Below, piece after piece: positions 15,208 through 22,931 of a stretch of 64,000 nt of DNA. Below the pieces are notes generated by a model. It saw only the letters and a program-made list of their open reading frames with translations. It did not search any database and was not told the origin of the DNA. Each line of letters starts with the position of its first letter. Positions within the stretch are counted from its first letter, which is position 1. Origin of the DNA: Microbispora triticiradicis (GTDB lineage: Bacteria > Actinomycetota > Actinomycetes > Streptosporangiales > Streptosporangiaceae); NCBI GenBank assembly GCA_003260025.2, contig QFZU02000047.1, positions 1 to 64,000 of the forward strand. The letters are read 5' to 3'. The position numbers and the translations under genes were made by a program.

Positions 15208-17127
15208 ATGACCGAGACGGCCCGGGAGCCGCACGCACCGCCGCGGCGCGGGCTGCCCGCTCCCCCGTGGCCGCTGGTCATGCTCGTGACGGGCGTCGCG
15301 CTCCTGTTCGACGTGGTGCGGGTGTTCCTGCCGTCCCTCATCACCCTGTTCGGCAGGGCGGGCGAGACCTCTCCCGAACGCATGGGGCTGTACGCGGCGC
15401 TGTGGTTCGTCCTGCCGTTCGCCGCGATCCCCGCGGCCCGGCTCGTCCCACCCCGGATCGTCCTGGTGGCGGGCGCGGCGGCGCTCACCGCGGCGCGGCT
15501 CTGCCTGCAGGCCTCCGACGGGGGCACGCCCCAGCTCCTGATCGCCTCCGCCGGGGTCACGGCGGGGCTGGTCTTCCTCCACGGCTGCGCGCGCACGACC
15601 AGGGGCGCGTGGGTGCCGGTCGGGCTCGTCGGGGGCCTGGCGGGCGCCTCGATCCTCCACCTGGCCCTCGACCGGATGGACCTCGTCTGGCGGGACGGGC
15701 CGCTGCCCTGGCTCGCCGTAACAGCACTCTGCGCCGCCTTCCTGTGGTCCGTACGCCTGTCGCCCCCGTCGCCCGGCCCGGCCCCGGCGGCCGTGTGGTT
15801 CGCGTTCGGCCCGATGCTCCTGCTCGCGGGCATGTACGGCGGCGGCTCGGGCATGCTGCCGCAGGAGGCCGGGCAGCACAGCGGGGCCTACACCGCCCTG
15901 ATGGTCGCGCTGCAGGCGGGGGCGTGGTGCGCCGCCGTCGTGTGCGCCTGGACGTCGTCGTGGGGCTGGGCGGCGGGGCCCTTCCTGGTCGCCGCGGTGG
16001 CGGCGCTGGAGGCGGGTGTGACGGGCCTCACCGCCATCGTCGCGACCATCGCCCTCGGCGCCTGTGCCGCCGCCGGACGGGACACCGCCACCGCCTGGCA
16101 GGACACGGGCGCCGGCCCGGAGACCGCGGCCCGGCGCGAGGGCGTCGCCGTGCTCGGCGGGATGCTGGTGTTCCTGGTGGCGGCCTTCCTCTACTACGCG
16201 GCCTTCGACACCGACCTCGGGTTCCCCAACGCGGTGGTCCCCGTGGCGGTGGCCGCCCTGGTCGCCGTCGTCGCCTTCCGGCGGGGCCGGCGGCACCGGT
16301 CCGCCCCCGTACGGCGGGCGCCCCGCCGATGGGGCTCGGCGGCGCTGTCGATCGCGCTGCTGACCGGGCTCGTCACCTGGCAGCGGCTGCCCGCCGAGCG
16401 GCCGATCGCGGGGAACGAGTTCACGCTCGTGGCGTACAACATCCGGATGGGGTTCGGGCTCGGCGGCCGGCTCGACCTCGACCGGATCGCCGCCTGGGCC
16501 GCGGCGCGGCGTCCCGACGTCGTGCTGCTCAGCGAGGTGGACCGGGGCTGGCTGCTCAACGGGGGGCACGACGACCTGGCGCGGATCGCCCGGGGCCTGG
16601 GGATGCGCTACCACTTCGCCCCCGCCGCCGACCGTCTCTGGGGCGACGCACTGCTCACGAACCTGCCCGTCGCCGAGATCGGCTCCACCCGGCTGAACCG
16701 GCACGGCTATCCGACCGGCGCCCAGGCCCAGTCGATCGTGCTGGAGGTCGGCGACCACGAGGTGGGGATCGTCAACACCCACCTGCAGGAGCCGCGGGGG
16801 CAGGCGCCCGAGGTCGCGGCGATCGCCCGGCGGCTCGCGGCGGCGGCCCTCCCGCCCGGCGTCGGCGTGGCCGAGCCGCGACCGGTGATCGTGGCGGGCG
16901 ACCTCAACACCACGCCGTCCGACCCGCAGATGCGGGTGCTGGAGGCCGCGGGCCTGACCGATCCGCTGCGGGCGCTCGGCGACCCGCCGACCTCGCCCGC
17001 CGACGCTCCCGTCCGGCGCATCGACCACGTGCTGATCTCGAAAGGGCTCACGGCGGTGGCCGCCGACGTCCCCAGGGTGCCGTTCTCCGACCATCTCCCG
17101 GTCGTCGTACGCCTGCGGGTGGGGTGA
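15208..17127 (+). CDS. Membrane protein with C-terminal endonuclease/exonuclease/phosphatase domain
   Basis: 639 residues. Residues about 1-390 form around ten hydrophobic segments. The last about 230 residues carry an EEP fold: TLVAYNIRMGFG, VVLLSEVDRGW (metal Glu), GIVNTHLQEP, VIVAGDLNTTPSD (GDxN) and FSDHLPVVVRL (SDHxP). These are the catalytic landmarks of DNase I/inositol phosphatase/sphingomyelinase-type enzymes. It probably cleaves a phosphodiester or phosphomonoester at the membrane, perhaps in lipid metabolism; which side the domain faces I cannot say. The start ATG has a GGGAGCGCC ribosome site. It is divergent from the ROK gene and 63 bp before the Rrf2 gene. Confidence 0.8.
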   Translation: MTETAREPHAPPRRGLPAPPWPLVMLVTGVALLFDVVRVFLPSLITLFGRAGETSPERMGLYAALWFVLPFAAIPAARLVPPRIVLVAGAAALTAARLCLQASDGGTPQLLIASAGVTAGLVFLHGCARTTRGAWVPVGLVGGLAGASILHLALDRMDLVWRDGPLPWLAVTALCAAFLWSVRLSPPSPGPAPAAVWFAFGPMLLLAGMYGGGSGMLPQEAGQHSGAYTALMVALQAGAWCAAVVCAWTSSWGWAAGPFLVAAVAALEAGVTGLTAIVATIALGACAAAGRDTATAWQDTGAGPETAARREGVAVLGGMLVFLVAAFLYYAAFDTDLGFPNAVVPVAVAALVAVVAFRRGRRHRSAPVRRAPRRWGSAALSIALLTGLVTWQRLPAERPIAGNEFTLVAYNIRMGFGLGGRLDLDRIAAWAAARRPDVVLLSEVDRGWLLNGGHDDLARIARGLGMRYHFAPAADRLWGDALLTNLPVAEIGSTRLNRHGYPTGAQAQSIVLEVGDHEVGIVNTHLQEPRGQAPEVAAIARRLAAAALPPGVGVAEPRPVIVAGDLNTTPSDPQMRVLEAAGLTDPLRALGDPPTSPADAPVRRIDHVLISKGLTAVAADVPRVPFSDHLPVVVRLRVG

Positions 17128-17190
17128 GGCCGGGAGGTGAGAGGGGACCGCGCGTCGTACCGAGGCCAACCAGGCGGGATAATCGGCTAC

Positions 17191-17655
17191 ATGCGACTTT
17201 CTGCCCGTGTCGACTACGCCCTCCGTGCCGCCGCCGAGCTCGCCGCGGCGGGCGAGGGACCAACAACGGTGGGCGAGCTGGCCAAGGGGCAGGAGATGCC
17301 CCCCAAATACCTGGAGAACATCCTGCTCCAGATGCGCCGCGCCGGCCTCGTACGCGGTCAGCGCGGCCCGGAGGGCGGCTACGTGCTGGCCCGCCCGGCC
17401 GCCGAGATCTCCCTCGCCGACGTGATCCGCGCGGTGGACGGCCCCCTGGCCAACGTCAGGGGCGAGCGGCCCGAGCACGTCGGCTACCAGGGCGCCGCCC
17501 AGGCGTTGCAGCAGGTGTGGATCGCGCTGCGGGCGAGCGAGCGGGCCATCCTGGAGGAGGTCAACCTGGAGCAGATCGCCAAGGGCGAGCTGCCTCCCCG
17601 GGTGACCGAACTGGCCGCCGACCCGGCGGCCTGGGACTCGCACACACCGGTGTGA
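17191..17655 (+). CDS. Rrf2-family transcriptional regulator lacking cluster cysteines
   Basis: 154 residues. MRLSARVDYALRAAAELA is the standard Rrf2 N-terminus, which fixes the start at 17191 over an upstream GTG at 17137. The winged HTH carries MPPKYLENILLQMRRAGLV and the beta-wing GPEGGYVLARP. IscR- and NsrR-like members carry three Cys after the wing for an Fe-S cluster; I see no Cys in this protein, so it should be a cluster-free member (CymR/YwnA-like) sensing something else or acting with a partner. GATAAT at 17179-17184 ends 6 nt before the ATG, suggesting a leaderless transcript. Targets are unknown. Confidence 0.82.
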   Translation: MRLSARVDYALRAAAELAAAGEGPTTVGELAKGQEMPPKYLENILLQMRRAGLVRGQRGPEGGYVLARPAAEISLADVIRAVDGPLANVRGERPEHVGYQGAAQALQQVWIALRASERAILEEVNLEQIAKGELPPRVTELAADPAAWDSHTPV

Positions 17656-17688
17656 ACCGCCCGTCCCTGATCCTCGCGGGAGGATGGC

Positions 17689-18474
17689 GTGCCGGAGGGT
17701 GACTCGGTCTACCGGGCCGCGAAGCGCCTGCGGGAGGCCCTCGACGGCCGGACGCTGACCCGCAGCGACTTCCGGGTGCCCCGCCACGCCACCGCCGATC
17801 TGCGGGGCCGGGCCGTGCTCACCACGATCTCGCGCGGCAAGCATCTCCTGACCCGGGTGGAGGGCGGGCTCACCGTCCACACGCACCTGCGCATGGAGGG
17901 CAGCTGGCGGGTCGGCCCGGCGGGCCGGCCGGTGCCCCGGGGCGACGTGGTGCGGCTGGTCCTCGCCAACGCCGAGTGGCAGGCGGTCGGGACCCGGCTG
18001 GGGATGGTCGACCTCGTCCCCACCGGCCGGGAGGACCGGGTCGTCGGGCATCTCGGCCCGGATCTGCTCGGGCCCGACTGGGACCCCGGGCGGGCCGTGG
18101 GCAATCTGCTGCGGGAGCCCGGGCGGACCATCGGAGAGGCGCTGCTCGACCAGCGCGTGCTGGCCGGAATCGGCACGATCTGGCGGGCGGAGACGCTGTG
18201 GGCCGCGCGCCTGTCGCCGTGGCGCGTCATCGGGTCGATCCCGCCGGAGGAGCTGGAGTCGCTGGTCTCGATCGCGCACCGGCTGATGGACGCGAGCAAG
18301 GACGCGCCGTTTCCGGTGACGAGCGGCGATCCGCGTCCCGGCCGGTCACTGCTCGTGTACGGCAGGGCACGCCGTCCGTGCCGGCGGTGCGGCAGTCCGA
18401 TCAGCAGGGGGGAGATGGGTCCGCAGCCGTCCGAACGGCTCGTCTACTGGTGTCCCGCCTGCCAGCGCCCATAG
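17689..18474 (+). CDS. Fpg/Nei-family DNA glycosylase (endonuclease VIII-like)
   Basis: 261 residues from the GTG at 17689 with a near-perfect GGGAGGA site. After removal of the initiator Met the protein begins PEGDSV; Pro2 is the Schiff-base nucleophile and Glu3 the catalytic acid of this family. There is a helix-two-turn-helix region (VLAGIGTIWRAE) and a C-terminal zinc finger with CRRCGSPI and YWCPACQRP. PEGD with this finger is closer to actinobacterial Nei than to Fpg (PELPE). It removes oxidised bases and nicks abasic sites in base-excision repair. It lies 33 bp after the Rrf2 gene, possibly co-transcribed. Confidence 0.88.
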   Translation: MPEGDSVYRAAKRLREALDGRTLTRSDFRVPRHATADLRGRAVLTTISRGKHLLTRVEGGLTVHTHLRMEGSWRVGPAGRPVPRGDVVRLVLANAEWQAVGTRLGMVDLVPTGREDRVVGHLGPDLLGPDWDPGRAVGNLLREPGRTIGEALLDQRVLAGIGTIWRAETLWAARLSPWRVIGSIPPEELESLVSIAHRLMDASKDAPFPVTSGDPRPGRSLLVYGRARRPCRRCGSPISRGEMGPQPSERLVYWCPACQRP

Positions 18475-18718
18475 CGGCGCGAGGGGAACAACCAAAGGGG
18501 ACCAGGCACTGGGGAACAAGCGCGAGGGATCGAGCACGGGAAACGAGCACGGGGAACAGTCGTGCGACAGGCCCGGCAACATGCCCGGACACTGTGCCGC
18601 GGCGATCCTGCGTGCGAGGGCGACACCGGTCGCACACCCGGGGGCCGGGCGTCCGGCGTCAGGCACGGCGGCACGACCTCGCCACGGGCGGAGACCCGGG
18701 GCGGCGGAAGCGCCGTCT
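18475..18718. other. Intergenic region with short GGGGAACA repeats
   Basis: This gap between convergent genes holds three close copies of GGGGAAC (near 18483, 18511 and 18560) plus one GGGAAAC variant. Small G/C-rich hairpins such as GCACG...CGTGC lie in the same stretch. I see no gene and no classical terminator. Confidence 0.35.
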
Positions 18719-19075
18719 CTAGGCGGCGACCATGTCCTTGACCTCGGGGAAGCCGTCGAACTCGGGGCCGGCGGGCACGGTCTCGGGAATCGGCAGCCGC
18801 TCGTGCTCGGGCAGTTCCGCGAGCATGGGGGCGGCCTGCAGTTCGGCGAGCGCGAACTGGTCGGACACCTCACGCAGCACCTGGGACAGCGGGACGCCCA
18901 GTGCGCCGCAAATCGAGGCGAGCAGCTCAGAAGAGGCTTCCTTCTGGCCGCGTTCCACCTCGGACAGATAGCCGAGTGAGACACGGGCCACGGTGGAGAC
19001 CTCGCGAAGGGTGCGATTCTGCCGCACCCTCAGCCGCCGCAGTACGTCACCGAGCAGCTGACGCAGCAGGATCAT
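18719..19075 (-). CDS. clgR: ClgR-like XRE-family transcriptional regulator
   Basis: 118 residues from the ATG at 19075, placed by an excellent GGGAGGGAG site 7 nt upstream and by [16 protein letters not shown], the usual start of ClgR. The HTH ([22 protein letters not shown]) is nearly invariant in this family. ClgR activates clp protease and lon genes in actinobacteria and is itself degraded by ClpP complexes through C-terminal alanines; this protein ends VAA, matching that degron. It follows cinA by 253 bp on the same strand, so it probably has its own promoter. Confidence 0.88.
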   Translation of the reverse strand: MILLRQLLGDVLRRLRVRQNRTLREVSTVARVSLGYLSEVERGQKEASSELLASICGALGVPLSQVLREVSDQFALAELQAAPMLAELPEHERLPIPETVPAGPEFDGFPEVKDMVAA

Positions 19076-19303
19076 CTGTCGCTCCCTCCCCAAGGGGGGC
19101 GCCTTCACGACGCCTCGCACGGTGGGCTCATGGCGCCCCTTCTTCATCTGCCCTTCGTACATACGCCTCGCCGTCATCATTGGTTCGCTCGGCCCCTTTG
19201 CCGGGCGTGCGCCTGTCTTGCTCCTCGCCGATGGCTCACGGACCTCACTCACAGCTCCACCGTACCTGTAGAGGGCAACACCGCGGCAGACCGTGGTGAG
19301 CAT

Positions 19304-19317
19304 GTTCGCTGGGGACG
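19304..19317. promoter_or_regulatory. Possible ClgR-box-like element upstream of clgR
   Basis: GTTCGC, five bases, then ACG (19304-19317) differs at one position from the ClgR motif as I recall it, GTTCGC-N5-GCG, from clp promoters. A second GTTCGC lies near 19184. If real, it would mean autoregulation. With a single mismatch in GC-rich DNA, this may be chance. Confidence 0.25.
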
Positions 19318-19328
19318 TAACGCGGTAA

Positions 19329-19823
19329 TCACCCGAGATGTTCCCCCGAATTTGCCTGTAGCACACCTTCCAACAGGTCCAAAGCCTCCCGGAGGGTCGC
19401 CTTTCTGATCTCGTCCCTGGTCCCGGTCAAGAGCAGGTCACGGTGCCAGAGCCGCTCCCCCGGGCCGGCCAGGGCGATGTGGACCGTGCCGACCGGTCTG
19501 CCGTCCTGCGGCTCGGGACCGGCGACCCCCGTCACCGCCAGACCGTAGTCCGAATCCGTCAGCTTACGCACCCCGGTCGCCATGGCCGCCGCCACGTCCG
19601 GGTGCACCGCCCCCTCCCGCTGCAGCAGGCCGGGCGGCACGCCGAGGATGCTCGCCTTGAGGTCGGTGGCGTAGGCGACCACCCCGCCGCGGAAGGCCGC
19701 CGAGGCCCCCATGGGCTCGGTCATCGCGGCCCCGATCAGACCGCCCGTCAGCGACTCGGCCACGGCGGCCGTCGCGCCCCGGCGGACCAGCAGGGACAGC
19801 ACGTGCGCCGCCATGCCCGTCAT
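19329..19823 (-). CDS. cinA: CinA C-terminal domain protein (nicotinamide-nucleotide amidase, PncC-like)
   Basis: 164 residues, comprising only the CinA-C domain. Signature stretches are [18 protein letters not shown] and [22 protein letters not shown], which match the PncC amidohydrolase that deamidates NMN to NaMN in NAD recycling. The start ATG at 19823 overlaps the pgsA stop, as in many actinobacterial pgsA-cinA pairs. The N-terminal nucleotide-binding domain of full CinA is absent, which is normal for this gene position. Confidence 0.88.
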   Translation of the reverse strand: MTGMAAHVLSLLVRRGATAAVAESLTGGLIGAAMTEPMGASAAFRGGVVAYATDLKASILGVPPGLLQREGAVHPDVAAAMATGVRKLTDSDYGLAVTGVAGPEPQDGRPVGTVHIALAGPGERLWHRDLLLTGTRDEIRKATLREALDLLEGVLQANSGEHLG

Positions 19824-20572
19824 ACGGTCCGCGCCCTCTTCGCCACCTGCCGCAGCCGCACCGCCCGCACCACGTAGTCGGCGCCGGTCCCTACCGTGAC
19901 CACCAGGGCGAGACCCATCGCCGCCCACCTGGCCAGGTCGGGCACGACGGGCACGATGTAGAGCGCGATGGCCACGATCTGCAGCACGGTCTTCACCTTG
20001 CCCCCGTAACTGGCCGGGATAACCCCGTGCCTGATCACGAGGAAACGCAGCAGCGTCACTCCCGCCTCACGAGCGATGATCACCAGGGTGACCCACCAGG
20101 CGAGCTCGCCGAGGTACGACAGGCACAGCAGCGCCGCGCCGATCAGCGCCTTGTCCGCGATCGGGTCGGCGATCTTCCCGAAGTCCGTGATCAGCGCGTA
20201 CTTCCTGGCCAGCCAGCCGTCGAGCTGGTCCGTGACGGACGCGAGCAGGAACACCCCCAGCGCCGCCAGCCGCCAGGCCTCGCCCTCGGCGAACAGGAAG
20301 ACGACGAAGACGGGCACGATCGCCAGGCGGGCGATGGTCAGGGCGTTCGCGATGTTCCAGGTGCTGACGCGGCGGGCCGTCCCCTCCTCGCCGGCGGCGG
20401 GCACGGGTGTCAGAGGCTCTGGTGTCACAGGCGCGGGAGGCGCGACGGGGACGGCGGCGGCCGGCGACGGGCCGATCTCCGCGGTCGCCTCCACCGGCGC
20501 CTCCACGGTGGCCTCTACCGCGGCCTCTACCGGGCCCGCCACCTCCACCGGCGGCTCGCCGCGCTCCGTCAT
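19820..20572 (-). CDS. pgsA: CDP-diacylglycerol--glycerol-3-phosphate 3-phosphatidyltransferase
   Basis: 250 residues. The CDP-alcohol phosphatidyltransferase motif is visible as [20 protein letters not shown], with the expected D-G-x2-A-R-x8-G-x3-D-x3-D spacing. Several membrane helices follow. It makes phosphatidylglycerophosphate, the first step to phosphatidylglycerol and cardiolipin. Unusually, about 65 residues rich in Val, Glu, Ala and Pro ([15 protein letters not shown] and later PVAPP) precede the catalytic domain; the DNA there is locally repetitive. The ATG overlaps the rimO stop, so translation is coupled. Confidence 0.9.
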   Translation of the reverse strand: MTERGEPPVEVAGPVEAAVEATVEAPVEATAEIGPSPAAAVPVAPPAPVTPEPLTPVPAAGEEGTARRVSTWNIANALTIARLAIVPVFVVFLFAEGEAWRLAALGVFLLASVTDQLDGWLARKYALITDFGKIADPIADKALIGAALLCLSYLGELAWWVTLVIIAREAGVTLLRFLVIRHGVIPASYGGKVKTVLQIVAIALYIVPVVPDLARWAAMGLALVVTVGTGADYVVRAVRLRQVAKRARTV

Positions 20573-21981
20573 GTGCCTGCCTTGATCCGGGCGATCAGGT
20601 CGACCCCCTCGGAGTCGACCGCGACCGCCTGCACGATCTGCCCGGGGACCAGGCCGATGCCCTGGACCGTGACCGCTCCGTCGACCTCGGGGCCCTGGTG
20701 CGCCGCGCGGCCCTCGTATCCGCCGTCGCCGAGGTCCTCCTCGATGAGCACCTCCAGTTCGGTGCCGATGCGCTCCTCGGCCCGCTGGGCGGTCAGCTCC
20801 TCGGCGAGCTCGGTGAGCGTCGCCACGCGTTCGTCGATCACGTCCTGGTCGAGTTTGCCGTCGAAGCCGTACGCCTCGGTGCCCTCCTCGTCGGAGTAGC
20901 CGAAGACGCCGATGACGTCGAGCCTGGCCTCCTCCAGGAAGCCCACCAGCTCCTCGAACTGCTCCTGGGTCTCCCCGGGGAAGCCCACGATGAAGTTCGA
21001 CCTGACGCCCGCCTCCGGCGCGCGCTCGCGGATCTGGTCGAGGAGGTCCAGGAAGCGCCGGGGGTCGCCGAAGCGCCGCATCCGCCGCAGCACCGGCCCG
21101 CTGGCGTGCTGGAAGGACAGGTCGAAGTAGGGCGCGATCCCCTCGGACGAGGCGATCACGTCGAGCAGCCCCGGCCGCAGCTCGGCGGGCTGCAGGTAGC
21201 TGACCCGCACCCGCTCGACGCCGTCGGTCTCGGCCAGCCGCGGCAGCAGCTTCTCCAGCGCCCGCAGGTCGCCCAGGTCCTTGCCGTAGGACGTGGAGTT
21301 CTCACTGACCAGCACCAGCTCCTTGACGCCCTGGCCGGCCAGCCACGCGGCCTCTGCGAGCAGGTCCTCCGGACCGCGCGAGACGTACGAGCCGCGGAAG
21401 GCCGGGATGGCGCAGAAGGTGCAGCGCCGGTCGCAGCCCGAGGCGAGCTTGAGCGAGGCGACCGGCCCGGAGCCGAGCCGCTTGCGCAGCGTGCGCGGGC
21501 CGCTCGCGGGGGCGACGCCCCGCGGCAGCGGGTCCTCCTGGGCGTGGCCGGGGATGTGCGCCCGGGCCGCCGAGCGCTCCACCGGGCTGATCGGCAGCAG
21601 CGTGCGGCGGTCCCGGGGGGTGTGCGGGACCAGCGGCCTGCCCGCGAGGACGTCGTCGAGACGCTCCCCGATCTCCGCATAGTCGTCGAAGGAGATGACG
21701 GACGCCTCGGGCAGGGCGTCGGCGAGCTGCGCGCCGTACCGCTCGGCCATGCAGCCCGCCGCGACCACCTTCGCGCCCGAGTCGGCCGCGGCGAGCAGGG
21801 TGTCGATGGAGTCCTTCTTCGCCGAGTCGATGAAGCCGCAGGTGTTGACGACGACGACGTCCGGGTCGTCGTCACCGGTCTGCCACCCGGCGGCCTCGAG
21901 CCGCGCGGCGAGCTCCTCTGAGTCGACCTCGTTGCGGGCGCAGCCCAGCGTGATCAGCGATACGGTTCGGCGAGAAGACAT
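20569..21981 (-). CDS. rimO: Ribosomal protein S12 methylthiotransferase RimO
   Basis: 470 residues with the three expected parts. The N-terminal UPF0004 domain has Fe-S cysteines in [16 protein letters not shown] and AAGCMAER. The radical SAM core has CDRRCTFC, with [11 protein letters not shown] following. A C-terminal TRAM-like region begins near [11 protein letters not shown]. It methylthiolates an aspartate of ribosomal protein S12. The CxxxCxxC context and [11 protein letters not shown] are RimO-like rather than MiaB-like. It overlaps pgsA by 4 bp. Confidence 0.92.
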   Translation of the reverse strand: MSSRRTVSLITLGCARNEVDSEELAARLEAAGWQTGDDDPDVVVVNTCGFIDSAKKDSIDTLLAAADSGAKVVAAGCMAERYGAQLADALPEASVISFDDYAEIGERLDDVLAGRPLVPHTPRDRRTLLPISPVERSAARAHIPGHAQEDPLPRGVAPASGPRTLRKRLGSGPVASLKLASGCDRRCTFCAIPAFRGSYVSRGPEDLLAEAAWLAGQGVKELVLVSENSTSYGKDLGDLRALEKLLPRLAETDGVERVRVSYLQPAELRPGLLDVIASSEGIAPYFDLSFQHASGPVLRRMRRFGDPRRFLDLLDQIRERAPEAGVRSNFIVGFPGETQEQFEELVGFLEEARLDVIGVFGYSDEEGTEAYGFDGKLDQDVIDERVATLTELAEELTAQRAEERIGTELEVLIEEDLGDGGYEGRAAHQGPEVDGAVTVQGIGLVPGQIVQAVAVDSEGVDLIARIKAGT

Positions 21982-22011
21982 GATGCGAACTACGGTATCG
22001 GCAGTCGGCGA

Positions 22012-22755
22012 TTAACGGGGACTCGGGCCGCCCGCGGCGAAGGTCCGCCGCACCATCTGGCCGTCCCTGCCGGGTGCGCCGAGGTCCCTGCCGTTGACCA
22101 CGAGCCGTACCGCCCCGGCGTCGCCGATGACCATCTTCACCCGGTCCCTGGCCGAGTACGTCGTGGTCCTCCCCTCCGGCAGCGTGCCCTCGAAGATGGC
22201 CTTGCCCTTGGCGTCCTTCACGGCGATCCAGGACGGCTTGCGCGTGGTGACCTTGACCACCACGAGGCCGGGCGCGAAGGCCTCCTCCAGGCTCCGGCCC
22301 TCCCGGTCCCCCTCGTGACGCGCCTGCCCGTGCTGAGCGGGCGCCGGGAGCCGGACGGCCGTCGGGCCCGTCCTGTCTCCGGAGCCTCCGAGCATCCGCG
22401 CGACGACGACGATCACGACGATGGCCAGGGCGACCGCGACGGCCATCGTCCAGCCGGAGCCCCGGCGGCCCCGCTCGCGCAGCACGGCGGCCCCTCCGAA
22501 CAGCGCCGACGTCCTGATCGGGGAGTCGCCGCCCGGGTGCTCCTGCTCGTACTGCCGCACGAGCTCGTCCGGGTCCAGGCCGAGATCCGACGCGATGGTA
22601 CGGAGGTGGCCGCGCGCGTAGAAGTCGCCCACCGAGAAGTCGTCCCCCTCGAAGCGCTCGATGACGGTCTCGCGGATCCGCGTGCGCTCGCTGAGCTGAC
22701 GCACGGACAGTCCGGCGCGCTCACGGGCCTCGGCCAACGCAGCACCTACGCTCAT
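22012..22755 (-). CDS. RodZ-like membrane protein with HTH_25 and DUF4115 domains
   Basis: 247 residues from the ATG at 22755 with AGGGGG 8 nt upstream; the longer frame upstream lacks a ribosome site. It has an N-terminal Xre-type HTH (LRQLSERTRIRETVIERFEGDD-like, residues about 16-40), one membrane helix near residues 100-125, and an extracytoplasmic beta domain (SWIAVKDAKGKAIFEGTL, VRLVVNGRDLG). This is the architecture of the cytoskeletal partner RodZ, and actinobacterial members sit between ftsK and rimO. A role in cell-wall growth or division is inferred from the family. Confidence 0.82.
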   Translation of the reverse strand: MSVGAALAEARERAGLSVRQLSERTRIRETVIERFEGDDFSVGDFYARGHLRTIASDLGLDPDELVRQYEQEHPGGDSPIRTSALFGGAAVLRERGRRGSGWTMAVAVALAIVVIVVVARMLGGSGDRTGPTAVRLPAPAQHGQARHEGDREGRSLEEAFAPGLVVVKVTTRKPSWIAVKDAKGKAIFEGTLPEGRTTTYSARDRVKMVIGDAGAVRLVVNGRDLGAPGRDGQMVRRTFAAGGPSPR

Positions 22756-22931
22756 CGTTAAGCCCCCTGTCTTCCAGACCGCCCACAATGCGTAGTTAGC
22801 CACATTCAATCAGCTACTGACTACGAACGGTACCCAAGAGTGGACACAGAGCAACCGCTCTGTCACCTTCGCACCGGTTTCAGGGCCTGGTGAGAGGAGC
22901 GCGGCTCAGCCTCCCGCGCCGGAGCCGGCTG

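Noticed and set aside
15157-18279. 1040-residue minus-strand ORF across EEP, rrf2 and nei
   Set aside because: Antisense shadow; the plus-strand genes have motifs and ribosome sites.
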